DNA of 64,000 nt from Peronospora farinosa (GCA_947646735.1 CANTFK010000287.1:152954-216953), one strand, 5' to 3'. Positions 1-10,938 are shown, counted from the stretch's first letter. Numbers and translations: made by a program. The notes: generated from the letters alone by a model not told the origin.

Positions 1-1691
1 CAAAGCTGCCACGCCGAGCCGCGCTTCCAAGTTGCGGAATATTAATTGAGCTTGAGGGGGAGCTTGCCAACGTCGATGAGGATGATAATGGTGGGTGTGG
101 TTGCGCACCTGTACTACCCCGACTGCGCGCTGACGGCTGTAATGGCAATCCGGTAAGTTGGGCCGCAGCTTCAGCAGCGGACGAGTTTAGCCCACTCACA
201 CTGTTCTCAGTATCCAAATCCAGTTTTTTTCGCGCAGTATTGGTCTGTGGTGTCATGAGCACGGCCTCAGCTACTTGCCAGGGCACCGTCATAGAAGACC
301 GCCTTGTGAGTCCAGGTGGCGGTGACAGCACGGAATGCTGATCTTGTACTTGACTTACACTAGCGACACTGTCACTTGTCATGGCTGATTCATCTCGTGA
401 CGCGATGTTATAGTAAGACGTTTGCTGGTTGTAAAAAGTGGCGCCACTGTTTGCGGAGGCGTTAAGCTTCTTACTTCGAGCTGGAGGAGGAGACCAAGAC
501 GGTAGCGCCGAGGAAACGAATCCACCACTTTCGTCCATTGGCGGTGGCGGTGGAAACGAATCTTGGGTGAACTGCAGTGAAGAATTGCGGGCAGGAGTTG
601 CGCTGTCGTCGAGACTGCCACGACCAGGGTCCGTTTCTTGAGAAGAAGTCGAGTTACCGCCGTCAGCTCCTCCAAAATCGTAGGAAGAAAAGTAATCCTC
701 AGGTGTCTGACCCCCGGTGTATGAGTAGCGCACGGACATGCTGCCCACCGACGTGTCAACATTCGGCAGCTGCGAGCTGCGCGAACGACTACGGTGTCCA
801 CGTGTTAAGTTTGCATCTCCCAATCCCGAGCTCATAGGTCCATGACTGCGACTAAGATCACTCGGCCCATGACTGCGACTAAGATCGCTCGGCCCATGAC
901 TGCGACTAAGATCGCTCGGCCCATGACTGCGACTAAGCTCGTTTCCAAACCCGCTATACTGCGTACTGCTGTTACTTTGCGTGTGATGTGCGCGTTTGGG
1001 TGTGTGTACCGGCGTGAGCGAGCTACGTAGAGTATCATGGTAGTATATCTTGGCAGCATTGTTCAGCATTGCTTTGCTTACAAGTCCAGTAGCTTCACTT
1101 GCGTGAACTGGAACATTTTGCGATGCTACACGCAGCGCCGTAAGCTGCTTCAGCTCCTGCACCGACATGCCTGTCTTGGGAACAACTGGTGGAGTAGCCA
1201 CTGCTGCCGGTGTAGATGTTGCATTGACCACAGCCATATTAATTTTGGGCGTGGCTGATCTCGATGACGAAAAACCCTCGGGCCCATGATTCTTGGGTGT
1301 TCCTGGGTTGTTAGTCACCGACTGCTGCATCCTTTTCTGTGTAAGCCGCTTAAGATCTTCCACCGTCATGCCACTTTTAATGCCCATTTTTGCCCCCGAA
1401 AACGCAGACTTTTGAATTCCAGAACGGGTGGTAGTAGTGCCTGTATTACGATATCCGCCGCTTCTATTGGAATATAAGCCTGACACATTACTTTGGTGTT
1501 GTTGCTGTAGCTGCTGCTGCTGCTGCTTCTGATACTGTTGATACTGGTACGAGTTTTGTTGGGCCTGAGCTTGCATTTGCTGCTGGTAGACTGAAAATTG
1601 CGGCGGGGACGCAACTGTCTGTTGTTGCATGTAGCTCTGCTGCGAACGCACGCCCATTTTACGATGGTGCATGTCCGCCATGACACGACCA
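1..1691 (-). CDS. Gln/Ser-rich protein of unknown function (3' end beyond window)
   Basis: An uninterrupted minus-strand frame of about 563 codons runs from an ATG at 1691 to the left edge without a stop, so the C-terminus is missing. I recognise no catalytic domain. In order it has a Gln-rich N-terminus (runs of Q and QQQ around residues 20-65), two short similar helical motifs with the pattern GM(T/S)V(E/Q)(D/E)LK(R/Q)LT (about residues 105-115 and 170-180), which look like an internal repeat, four tandem copies of the nine-residue unit SRSHGPSDL, then Ser/Pro-rich sequence with PPPPP. The composition suggests a disordered scaffold or RNA/protein-binding regulator. Function is unknown. The long open frame and biased composition make it a real gene; an upstream exon cannot be excluded. 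Confidence 0.75.
838..945 (-). repeat. 27-bp coding tandem repeat, four units
   Basis: Four near-identical 27-bp units (core CATGACTGCGACTAAGATCG on the plus strand) lie head to tail. They keep frame on the minus strand and encode SRSHGPSDL repeated in the Gln/Ser-rich protein. The last unit is slightly diverged. Confidence 0.85.
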
Positions 1692-3267
1692 GACTCACGA
1701 CGGCACGACACAAAGTACGTAGAAACTTTCTTTTGGTGCTGGAGGGCTGCTGTCTCTTCGTACGACTTACTTGTCTCGGTCGAATTGTGACTTGAGCTCT
1801 TCGCCCCCCTCGGTATAATTAATACTCCACGTAATGTGGATGTGATGCTATTTTTATATTTTTATAGGCTAGAATTAAAAACAATTCGAGGTAAAATAAC
1901 CGGATTATTATATTAATTCGAGCTAATTCGAGTCTTATATTGAGATAAGCTTGTACCATCTCGTGCGTGACCTTTCAAGATCGGTTTCTTCTGCTACTCC
2001 GTCATTAGTAGCACAACGACTTCTAGCTACAAAGAAACCACCAGCTGCTACATCCCACACCATGTATGAGCAAAGCTGCACCATCTCATTGTAAAAAAAA
2101 CGCCCAGTGGTAACTCGTACCTCTCGACTTTTCAATTTAAGCTCAGTGCTTGGCAAAAGTTTCTAGCGCGTGATCTTGTTGCCACAGCAACGTACAACCC
2201 GTTGTAATGTTTCATACATTGCAGCTGTTGAAGCTCATCACCGATTAGGAGTTGAATGGTTGTTGCTGATAGGAAATTCGCAGTAGGTGTGTACCAAGTA
2301 GTACGACAATATTGCAGCCTTCTATGCCAATGTCAGGGTCGCGCTTACTCTCGTCGTTCCAGACGTCCTAAAGCGAGATTTTGACAGTCTGAAGAAAGAA
2401 TTGTCAAAGACTCTCACAGTTTGACACGTTTGAAGACTTGGCATGACTGCACTCCTAAAACCTTGGTCATTGCGGGATACAACACGGGCTTTGGCAACTT
2501 CGTGAACTCGCACAGACACGGACTGCTCTTGGGCTTACTGCCGCATCTTCGTCGTATCGTCGAGTCTAGCAACCCCGGTATATTTTTACTGCCAACTACG
2601 AGATATGAAGAGAGAGTTTGTTGTAGTACCGTCACGTTGTTTTTGTGAATATGGTGCTGCCAAGCGGAATCCGCTCAGTGCCGCGTCGCACTAATAAAGA
2701 AGGACAGCAAGGTATGATATGGTCGCGGCTGGAAGCAGCTACAGTTGGTTGTATGCGGCGTCGATAAGGACCGCCAATTCGATGTAAAGTGCGGAAACGT
2801 ATCGACGCTGTAGAAGCGATTGAATGCGGAGATGGAAATTTACTTGCAAGAAAAGCTGCTTATTCGGCAAAGCGATGTTGCAATGTGGCAGTAACGGTAG
2901 CAATTACCTACAGCTTCGGCACCTTTTAGATCATTTTGCGTCAAAAGAGCCGACGAACTGGAAATGCCAAGCTCCGAGGTCAGCGTCGTTTGAACCACGG
3001 GTGGCACTCCGTTCTGACCGTCTTTGCGCCGGGGAGTTATCTTTCGAAACCAAGCTAAGACTACTTCAATTGACCAAGCAGTTTGACTCTTCGCATTCTT
3101 TGTCATTTGTTTGAAAACAAGCGAGTATCAATGCGATAGTCACATCCAGCTCCACCATGCATTCAACTACGGAGCACCGTTCGCTTTCGTCAACTACTAT
3201 CAGAACATGTACCGGCAGTGTCTCTTATCAGAATCCTCTTAGCTATCCCTCATACTTGGGCACGTTC
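1692..3267. other. Intergenic stretch with no gene I can support
   Basis: Only short frames of 60-96 codons occur here, on both strands, and none continues across plausible introns into a recognisable protein. The part at about 2180-3100 contains several natural-looking fragments in changing plus-strand frames, which would fit a decayed gene or transposon, but I cannot identify a family. The A/T-rich part at 1800-1930 is probably the upstream region of the gene to the left. Confidence 0.5.
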
Positions 3268-3935
3268 TCACTGCTTGATAGGCTTAAACGCAATGTCCTT
3301 TGCGATTTTTGCTGCAACCTTTTCACCCCGAAGCAGCTCAACGAGTGTCATAGCCATAGAAATCACTGTAGCAGGGCCTTTGCTTGTGACACAATTCTCA
3401 GCAATCACCACTTTGTGTTCTGAGTACAGATCACCTAGAGCCGGCTTGTCAATTGGGTCACCAGCCATGGGACCCTCGACGAGCGCATTATGGAAGAGAA
3501 CGTCGTAAACAGCTTCGCCAACGGCGGCGTACAGCTTCCCTGCCGCCTTTTGCTCTTTTAACAGTGTTGTCAAGGTCTGAGAAGCACCTAAAGCCTTTGC
3601 ACCTGGCCCACCAGGTACAGCAATGACATCGTAAGCATCATTGACGCAAAACTCGATCGGCTTGTCCGCTTGCACACCAGTGCCCTTCGCCAGCTTCACA
3701 ATATGGTGGAGCTGTCCTCCGACATTTGCAACTGTCACACGCATACCGCCACGGGCAAGTATGGCGCAAAGAGCTGCCACCTCAATCTCCTCACAGCCTA
3801 TAGCCTGCATTTGACCGCACATGTCAGCCACGCACAATCATGTACGCGTTCTCAAGTCCAACTACTCACCACCGGAACGAGCGCCGTGGGTTTCGGACTC
3901 ACAATTTCGCTGATCGCTTGTGCAATTCGAGCCAT
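3268..3935 (-). CDS. DJ-1/PfpI family protein, nucleophile Cys absent
   Basis: Two exons on the minus strand: 3935-3870 and 3804-3268, with a 65-bp GT-AG intron (3805-3869, donor GTGAGT, acceptor TGCAG) that restores the family's first strand (TALVPVAIGCEEIE). The product is 200 aa, against about 190 for human DJ-1. Visible motifs: GCEEIE (conserved acidic residue), VPGGPGAKAL (nucleotide-binding-like turn), and the C-terminal block CVTSKGPATVISMAMTLVEL. The nucleophile elbow, normally AAICAGP or similar, reads AAVGEAV, so Gly replaces Cys. DJ-1 relatives act as oxidative-stress sensors, deglycase-type enzymes or chaperones; loss of Cys argues against that chemistry here. The upstream ATG at 4055 is open in frame but would run into the neighbour's promoter, so I prefer 3935. 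Confidence 0.88.
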
Positions 3936-4047
3936 GGTTCTTCTTCGTGGAAAACTTCGATATGCGATGTTTTGGGGCATGGTGCTGTTGTTGAAGTTCA
4001 TGTTGGCTGTTCCCATACGCTTGCTTAACGGTCTTGAAGCTGTGACG

Positions 4048-4066
4048 GCTTTCATTTTTGCTCACA
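4048..4066 (+). promoter_or_regulatory. Candidate oomycete initiator
   Basis: The stretch GCTTTCATTTTTGCTCAC about 30 bp before the ATG at 4092 resembles the oomycete initiator (YCAYTYY core with GCTCATT context). It would set a short 5' leader for the plus-strand DJ-1 gene. The match is partial. Confidence 0.35.
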
Positions 4067-4091
4067 ACCGAACCGACCAGAAATCGCAAAC

Positions 4092-4790
4092 ATGATGGCT
4101 GGAGGAACTTCAGAATACACTGCATTGGGAGATGAGGATCTTCCAGTTCAGGTGCTGCCACACGTGAAGCCTCAGGCTTTAATCGTGGTGGCAGACGGCA
4201 GTGACGAACTCGAGACATTGGCACTGTCCGATGTTTTGATCCGCGGGGGGCTGCATGTCACCATCGGCTCGGTCGGTCGAGTGAAGAATAATATCATTAT
4301 GGGCAACTACGGCTTGCGTATCCAGGCCGAAAAGTCACTCGAAGAGTGCAGCTTCGAGAACTTCGAGCTAATTGTTTTACCTGGAGTACGATCATGACTC
4401 ATATCACTTCAGACATTAATCCGCTGCACTGATCTTAGCTGATGAATTGTACAGGGCGATGGAGTTGGCCACTTGCGTGACTCAGATCTCTTGATCAAAA
4501 TGCTGATGTGGCAGAAACAGGCTGGACGTTGGATTGCAGCGAGTTCGTCAGCGCCTGCGATTGTGCTGAGCCCGCATGGGTTGCTTGATGACCGTGCGAC
4601 GTGCTCGCTCTCCCACGAGCCTCAGATGACTCGTGAGTTTGTGGATGAAGACTTTGTCGTCAATACTCGGTGCGTGACAAGCAAAGGCGGTGACACAGTG
4701 CTGAAGTTCGCACTTACGCTGGTCAAGTTGCTGAATGGGGAGCTGGCTGCTCGCAGAGCTGCAGATGAGCTCTTGTACCCTTGGCTGTAG
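4092..4790 (+). CDS. DJ-1/PfpI family protein, nucleophile Cys replaced by Ser
   Basis: Exons 4092-4385 and 4455-4790, joined over a 69-bp GT-AG intron (4386-4454, donor GTACGA, acceptor TACAG). The join rebuilds the family motif VLPGGDGVGHLRDS exactly across the splice site, which supports the model. Predicted length about 209 aa. Motifs in order: VVADGSDELE, VLPGG, the elbow IAASSSAPAIVLSPHGLL (YajL/DJ-1 have AAICAAPA here, so Ile-Cys is Ser-Ser), and the C-terminal CVTSKGGDTVLKFALTLVKLL. It is divergent to the other DJ-1 gene, with 156 bp between start codons, probably a local duplication sharing a promoter region. A Ser at the elbow could still be nucleophilic; a redox-sensor role is unlikely. 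Confidence 0.88.
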
Positions 4791-4904
4791 GTTGAACACG
4801 TTCGTAGTGAGTTTGCTCCAAAGAGTGTGAACTTTTACATAAAGAGTGAGGTGGCCATCCATTTCAGTAGGACTAATATTTATCGTCACGCGTAGTACTA
4901 GTTT

Positions 4905-5543
4905 TGTAACGGGGTTACACGACGGTTGTAACATCATTCCGAAAGTTTATGGCTGAAGTTTTCTTTTGTTGCATATAATGCATTTTGATGCTTCTCTTTA
5001 GAGAGGTATTAAGTATGAGCGTTTAAAATATGGTATTACCGAATACCGTGTCCTATCGATTAGGATTCGATAATCGATAACGCAGTACTAAGTACATCAT
5101 ACACAAATGTTTAGACGATACGTCGTCCAATAGCAAAGTCTACATATAATAATAACTATTATAGTGATCAATCTAGTGTAGGGTACTTAGAGTAGGACTA
5201 TTCCTAACATCTTAAAGCATAAATAAAATCAGTTCTCCTTTTGAGTTTAAGATCGCAAGTCGCTCTGACTTGTTCTCTTGTGCACTTCGTGCGTTGGTTC
5301 TCTGGACCTTGAAGCTTCTAGCTTGTTCTTGCACTCTGTGCGTTGGTTATCTGAACCTTAAACTTATTGCTTGCAGACTAAAAGTCTCTCTCCTAGTTCC
5401 GTAGAACAGGGAGACTTTAAGTCCCTTAATTAGTTCCTTCGAGCTAAGTGGCTTTTAGCCGTAAATGTATTTAGTTCTCTAGAACTAAGAGGATTTCAGC
5501 CTAAAGTCTTCCTCTAGCTAAAGAGCTGTGCAGCTCCGCTATA
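4905..5543 (+). repeat. LTR of family B, plus orientation
   Basis: Starts TGTAACGGGG and ends just before a primer-binding site (TGGTAGCAC at 5546), so it is the 5' LTR of a plus-strand element. Inverted partial copies occur at 27111-27572, and the end of the same leader is seen at 39820. The internal region of this copy is cut off after 23 bp by element A. Confidence 0.75.
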
Positions 5544-5544
5544 C

Positions 5545-5566
5545 TTGGTAGCACTCGTAGTCAATC
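5545..5566 (+). other. Primer-binding site and leader of element B
   Basis: TGGTAGCACTCGTAGTCAA follows the B LTR after a CT spacer. The same leader at 39826-39846 continues into a gag gene, showing that here element A has been inserted directly after AGTCAATC. Confidence 0.65.
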
Positions 5567-6170
5567 TGTAGACGGGCACTTCTACGAAATTGCCTCGTGC
5601 TACTAGCACACACCTTCTGCACAAGCGAGGAAGCGGTTAGACCGTCTTGCCTTCGCGTGCGAGGGTGGTTAGGAGGCTGATCGACTCGTACCACCAGTTG
5701 CCTCTCTATAAAGCGAGAGTGCAACGAACTTTAAGACAAGAAGGCACCGACGTCACGTAGAAGCTTTTCGGCTTCTCGTGCGTGGTGCTTCGGTGTTTAG
5801 CAAATTCAAGACTGAGCTATAAATAATGAATTATAACTAAAAATATACTCAACTACTGATTGGCTAAAAAAAAATATATATATATATATATATAGATCGG
5901 ATACGCGACTCTTTAGAAGCGTATCCTGTCGCATGATCTTAAATCTAGATGTAAGATCGCAACTGACGTCCTTCTGAGACGTCGCGATGCCTAGCTTCAA
6001 CTAGCGTCATCCCTTCTCATGTGAATCCATCAATGGATATCACATTCACGAGGGTGGACCACGTTTGTGTATCGCACCCAAGTGATAGGTCAAAAGTAAT
6101 CATGGATACTTTTAGACCAAACATTAAGTATATTACTTAATGTTTACGTGTAACGAGATGCCCTATTACA
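5567..6170 (-). repeat. 3' LTR of element A
   Basis: On the minus strand it begins TGTAATAGGGCATC and ends CCGTCTACA, a TG...CA boundary, 604 bp. It contains a (TA)n tract at 5874-5894. The part right of that tract is identical to the middle LTR; the part left of it is clearly diverged. The left flank CAATC is the candidate target-site duplication half; the other half is not found next to the middle LTR. Confidence 0.85.
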
Positions 6171-6183
6171 CCATCCCCCGTTT
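6171..6183 (-). other. Polypurine tract of element A
   Basis: Minus-strand AACGGGGGATGG directly abuts the LTR start TGTAATAGGG, the expected plus-strand primer for reverse transcription. The same sequence lies at 12680-12692 in the second copy. It fixes the element's orientation as minus. Confidence 0.8.
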
Positions 6184-6276
6184 TATAACGATTTTTACAT
6201 TTTGTAAAACATCGCCTAGGAGACAGAGAGACTTGCGAGTCGTTATATAACGCGCCGCTTAGTCTGCTCAGTACTC

Positions 6277-7530
6277 ATGCCACCAAAACGTGGTAAGGCT
6301 GATGGGTCGCCTGCAAAGGCACCCATGCAGTCCAGCACTAAGCGCACGCGCCGCGATTTATCGCAGCCGTCTCAAAGTGCTTCAGGCACTGAGGTGAATC
6401 TTCCATCTCACGATAATGTGGATGAAGATCCGTCTCTCATTGTAGATTACAATGAGAATACACCATTGCCATCACCCCAAAGTAGCGATGAGCATAGTGC
6501 ATTGAGGGACAAGTGCCCCCATCATTTGAGGCACCCGTCCTTGTGAAAGCATCTATGCTTCCTACAAGCGAAGGTAAAACCCCGTCGTCTGCGCCTACGA
6601 GCGCAGCGACTAAGACTGAGCGCGCTACTTCGAAAGGAGTAGTCGCGACTCAGTCAGATGTAACTTCTCATGCTGATGTCTTGACAATCCATAATGTAGA
6701 GTCAGACTCAGCTGAGTGTGAGCTTAAAGCTCCACCAAGTACATCTTCGGCCTCACTAGCCCGCCGTCGCGAGGGCGGCTACGTGAGTGGTGGCTTGCCA
6801 CCAATGCCACCTCCATCTGAGTGGATGAACTCTGATGGGTCTAGCGCAGCGCTTTTGCAGCGTGCCACTATAGACGCTCATAAGTTCTATAGCGTCTTTC
6901 CTTTGTGGAAAAAGCAGGGCAAAGCACTTGGTCGTGCTTTCCCAATTCCAGTCGTGCTGCGTTCTAACGAAACAGCCGACGAATATGAATCTGAACTTCT
7001 GCGCCGTGTCAAACCCCATATAGATGCAATGAAACAGCAGTCGCAGTGAATCCTCTTCGCTAAGACGCGTGCGAGGCAAAAATTTGGGTGATAACATACC
7101 TCAGCTCCTTCTCTTCACGCCGCCCCTGCTAGTACATCAGGACTTAGCAGAGCGAGTGCAGCTGGTGCTTCTGACCATGAGCAGCCACCATCCCAGGCAC
7201 GTCGATACACAACGCGTCGATCGGTTCCCAAGAGTCGAAACATTTTTGGTATCCTTTCCACTAGACAAGAATCTGAAGCTTTCGCTTCACATAGCGGTGG
7301 GCCAACAACCTTCCAACAAGGAAGCGTGTGTTCCCACCCGCATCCACCACCACAGGTGGCGCCCGATAGGAGCGGCGATTACGCCCAACTATTCGCAGCT
7401 GTCTATGTTGTCGTTCTGTCGCAGGCGTAGATCGCTGCGCTGAAGAAAAAGGTGGCTGATATGTCGAGTCAAGTCTCGCGACTGACTTCGGATATACGAT
7501 CTGTGAATACAAGGGATAGTCAGTAGTATG
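6277..7530 (+). pseudogene. Antisense ORF of element A, copy 1 (frameshifted)
   Basis: Between the 3' LTR and the chromodomain, on the strand opposite gag-pol, an ATG at 6277 opens an 89-codon frame (starts MPPKRGKADGSPAKAP, basic and Ser/Pro-rich). It overlaps a 178-codon frame ending at 7049, reached by a frameshift near 6515-6540. Further plus-strand segments continue in other frames to about 7527, where IAALKKKVADMSSQVSRL looks like a coiled coil. The 7050-7527 part is antisense to the chromodomain and integrase tail. The middle carries a block with KFYSVFPLWKKQGKALGRAF. I do not recognise a family. Plant Tat-lineage elements also have antisense ORFs downstream of integrase, but I see no evidence of homology. 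The alternative is a captured host fragment. Confidence 0.55.
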
Positions 7531-9215
7531 GCCACCTGAAACTTCGTTTCAACATTGTAGCGACTGATGATGAGAGTTCTGAGTCAAACGCGGAGACCTC
7601 CTCTATCACCGAGTCCTCTGTCGTCTCGCTCGTATACGGAACGTCGTTCACCTTCCACGTCGCCTAATCGGAAATGACGCTCGACTCACTGTCAACTTCG
7701 CCATCGGTGATGCGGACATGTGATCTCTTCTGGATCAACATACCGTTTTAGACGACCCACGTAAAAGACGGGGTGCGTGGTGGGAGAATGAGCCTATAAT
7801 TTAGGTCTCCAACTTTTTCAACCACTGTAAAGGGCCCAATGAATCGGGGCAATAGCTTAGTATTACCACCAGTTAGTACAGAAATTGCATGTTTAGGTAG
7901 GGTAGCAGTACTTAATAGCACTTTGTTCCCAACACTAAAGTGTTCATTGTTTTTGCGACCATGCTGGTCCGCATATTGTTTTTGCTTGTCCTGTGCGCTT
8001 GTCATCGCGTCACAGGCTTTACGTGTGATGGCTAATCGCTCATCCACAAAGCGCTGAGTTCAATCACGCTTTTACCATCCAGCTCGCCTTTGACGCCTCC
8101 AAGTGGTCTATCGTGGGTCGACGCTGCTGATAACACTATAGTGTCATCATCAAGGAGCGCTGGCATTTCTTGCCGTGCCTCCTCTGTGACACCTATAGGT
8201 GACGTGACCACTGCTATATTAGCAGTGTCACTAGGGCAACCTTGGCCCTCTTTGGCATTCGCACCGAGCGAAGTGAGGGGCCCTCCCCCACTAAGACTCG
8301 GGCTGCGTACAAACGAGACTGGCGTTCGAGGATGACGCAGTCCGTTAATGTAAAACGGTGTTTCACCCGTACTGGCGTGAACACTGTTATTAATAGCGAA
8401 CTCCACGAATGGCAATTGATTGCTCCATTCTTTGGGAGTCGCTATTGTACGCAACACATCCGCCACGACTCGATTGGCCCGTTCTGTTTGGCCATCGGTC
8501 TGAGGATGATCAGCGGTTGACATGTGGAGCTTGCTACCTAGCAGATCAAACACATGACGCCATAAACCCGACGTAAAACGCGGATCCCGGTCCGATACTA
8601 TGGACTCGGGCATCCTGTGTAGTCTATACACGTGATCCAGAAACAAGAGGGCAGCCTCTTTCCCTGAGATCTTGGTGCTACATGGTGCCAAATGCACCAT
8701 CTTGCTCAGTCTGTCTACAAAGACGACGAGCCCCGTCCTGCCTTTATGGTCAGGCGGTAAGCCAAACATGAAGTCCAAACTGACCGACTTCCAACATTCA
8801 GTTGGAATCGGCAGTGGCTTCAGTGGCGCACTGTTCGAAGGTGCAGGCTTTATGCGCTGACACTCTTCGCAAGAGCAAATATAGTTGGCCACCCACCGAT
8901 AAAGGTGGGGCCATCAAAATTCCTCTGAAACTCGTAAGAATGTCTTTTCACGGCCCAGATGCTCACTAGATAGCGCATCATGGCACTCGTGAAGTATCAT
9001 CAGCTTGAGATCTGTGTCATGAGGGACATAGATTCTCAAGGGATCACAGGGTGACAGTTGATGCCATAACAGGCCATCACTATAACTAAAGCGATTTAGT
9101 TTCGCTTTGAGGTGCGACGGAAGGATAAACTTTCGTCCGACAAAATGATACAACAGCAGGCGACGAAGTTCGTCGTGACTGTAACACTACTTGATATCGG
9201 AGGACATTGAGCTCG
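7144..9215 (-). pseudogene. Integrase with chromodomain, element A copy 1
   Basis: Minus-strand frames give, in order: zinc-finger/linker remnant (9153-8914), catalytic core (8892-8032) with FMFGLPPDHKGRTGLVVFVD, SDRDPRFTSGLW and DGQTERANR (the D, D and E of the DDE triad region), C-terminal barrel (8047-7748) with RFIGPFTVVEKVGDLNYRL and HPVFYVGRLKRY, then a chromodomain tail (about 7380-7144) with FLVGRLLAHR and WKGYQKCFDSWEP. The frame is broken several times, including TAG in the chromodomain near 7263. The chromodomain normally targets integration to modified histones; this copy cannot make an intact protein. Confidence 0.85.
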
Positions 9216-9252
9216 TCACATGGTAGGCCTTCATGGCTGCCAATGTTGACGA

Positions 9253-10270
9253 CTAAACTTGTGTTTTCGCACGAGACACACTTTCCTGGTGTCTTTCCTC
9301 GAAGTCTGGTCTGCGCGATAACGCGTCAGCCAAGACATTCGAGTTACCCGGCTTATATTCAGCTGTAAAATTAAATTTAAAGAAGAATGTTAGCCATCTC
9401 GCCATTCTCGGCGAGAGGTGCGGTGAATTTATAGCGGTCCGCAGTGATGCGTGATCCGTATAAACCACAAAAGGTTCGGTGCCCAAGAGGTACACCCGAA
9501 ACTTTACAAGGGCATACTTAATTGAAAGTAGCTCCTTGTCATGCACAGGGTTATTCAGCTCTGCGGCTTTCAAAAGCCGAGACTGATACGGAATGACACG
9601 GTCAACGCCGTTGTCATCCTTTTGCATGAGCGCGTTGCCGATTGCAAAATTGCTTGCATCGCAGACGACGCTAAAGGGCTTATCCGCGTCTGGCAATGCA
9701 AAGACCGGTGCCTCTACAAGAGATTGATTCACTGATGTGAACGCATCTTCTTGTTCCTTTGACCAAGTCCATTCTGTATCCTTTTTCAAAAGGTCAGACA
9801 ATGGCTTAGTCTGCTCCGCATAATTCTTGCTGTACTTATGCAAGTAATTAGCGAGCCCAAGGAACTGGCGCAGATCCTTCACATTACGTGGAACTGGCCA
9901 TTCCTTTACAGCCTTTACCTTTTCTGGGTCTGCTCGTACACCGTGTGTACCAACAATGCAGCCCAATACAGGTATCTCGGGGACCCCTATTACGCACTTT
10001 TGAAAGTTAACGTATAATTGGTCGTCACCCAGAGTCTTCAACACAGCGTCTAAATGACGCTTGTGCGACTCTATCGCGCTCAGACCGTCCTCCGCCTTAC
10101 TATGCACGAATACGTCGTCAAAGTAATGGGGCGCGTAGGCACAGTGCTGACGCATCACGTGTCCACCACTCGGTTATATGTTGCCGGAGCATTTTTCAAT
10201 CCTTGCGGCATCACAAGCCACTCCAACCGCACCAGGCTCATGGCTCTGTGCCGGTTCTTGTGGAGCTTGA
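9253..10270 (-). pseudogene. RT C-terminal half and RNase H of element A
   Basis: The 301-codon frame 10158-9253 holds the RT active-site segment HYFDDVFVHS, the connection region (FLGLANYLHKYSKNY) and RNase H (SVVCDASNFAIGNALMQ, VYTDHASLRTAI, NVLADALSRRPDF). Upstream in another frame is the RT motif EWLVMPQGLKNAPATYNR (about 10240-10180), separated by a frameshift and TGA. The fingers and first palm motifs that should precede it are missing; protease-like sequence follows almost at once. A truncated plus-strand relative lies at 61372-62037. Confidence 0.85.
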
Positions 10271-10277
10271 CTTCCTG

Positions 10278-10860
10278 TCAGGCCATCATCAACTGCCACA
10301 TCTGTGCAGGACTATTGGACGCATGACTACCTGTCATCGCCCCATTCACTACACCAGTCTTTTCGAACTGGGTAAGAATATGTGTCACCTGGCTTTCTGC
10401 CAGGGTAATTCCAACTACACCACTCTTTTCGAGCTGGGTAGTTCCTGGTGCCGATTGACATACCGTCATTGCACCCTCGACTGTGTTGGACACAGCATCA
10501 GCCACATAAGCCTCTCGCAAGAGCACATCCTCTCCGGTGTCTTGCGTAGAGCTAGCGACTGTGCATGTACGCCAGTCTATCCATGGTTGGTGTTTAGCCA
10601 ACCAAGGCATGCCTAGGATGAGGTCATACGGACTCTCCATACCTAGCACTGTGAACTTCTCTTTACAAGAGAAGTCACTGAAACTGAAGGCGAGTTCAAC
10701 TTGAACTCCCTCCGATTTAACGAGCCCGCCGTTCGCTAAACGAACGATCTCCTCTTCTCGCTTGCCATCCTGGCAAAGCGACTCATAACTCGCCGGTCTC
10801 TTTTTCAGACTCGAGCGCTATAGACCAAAAGGGTTGAGGTCCGACCTTTCGGAACCTCAG
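10278..10860 (-). pseudogene. Aspartic protease remnant, element A
   Basis: The C-terminal retropepsin signature DLILGMPWLAKHQPWIDWRT is present (10649 downward), and upstream fragments match the usual strand order (GLVKSEGVQVELAFSFSDF in a neighbouring frame). I see no D-(S/T)-G-A active-site loop between the gag end and this segment, so the catalytic half seems deleted. After the signature the frame continues for about 90 residues of poorly conserved sequence to 10278, right where RT should start. Confidence 0.65.
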
Positions 10861-10938
10861 GGACTATGCTACCCATTTGTTCGATCACTCTGAACTTAGG
10901 GGTAGCTTCAGAGTCCGCGACAGTAGGGCATCCCGCCC

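Noticed and set aside
379..837. Three overlapping frames of 67-140 codons on both strands
   Set aside because: They are shadows of the open minus-strand Gln/Ser-rich gene, which spans the whole interval without a stop.
3852..4055. Start of the minus-strand DJ-1 gene at 4055, with a basic possible mitochondrial leader
   Set aside because: It would overlap the promoter of the divergent gene and add about 40 residues absent from DJ-1 proteins. ATG 3935 gives the normal length.
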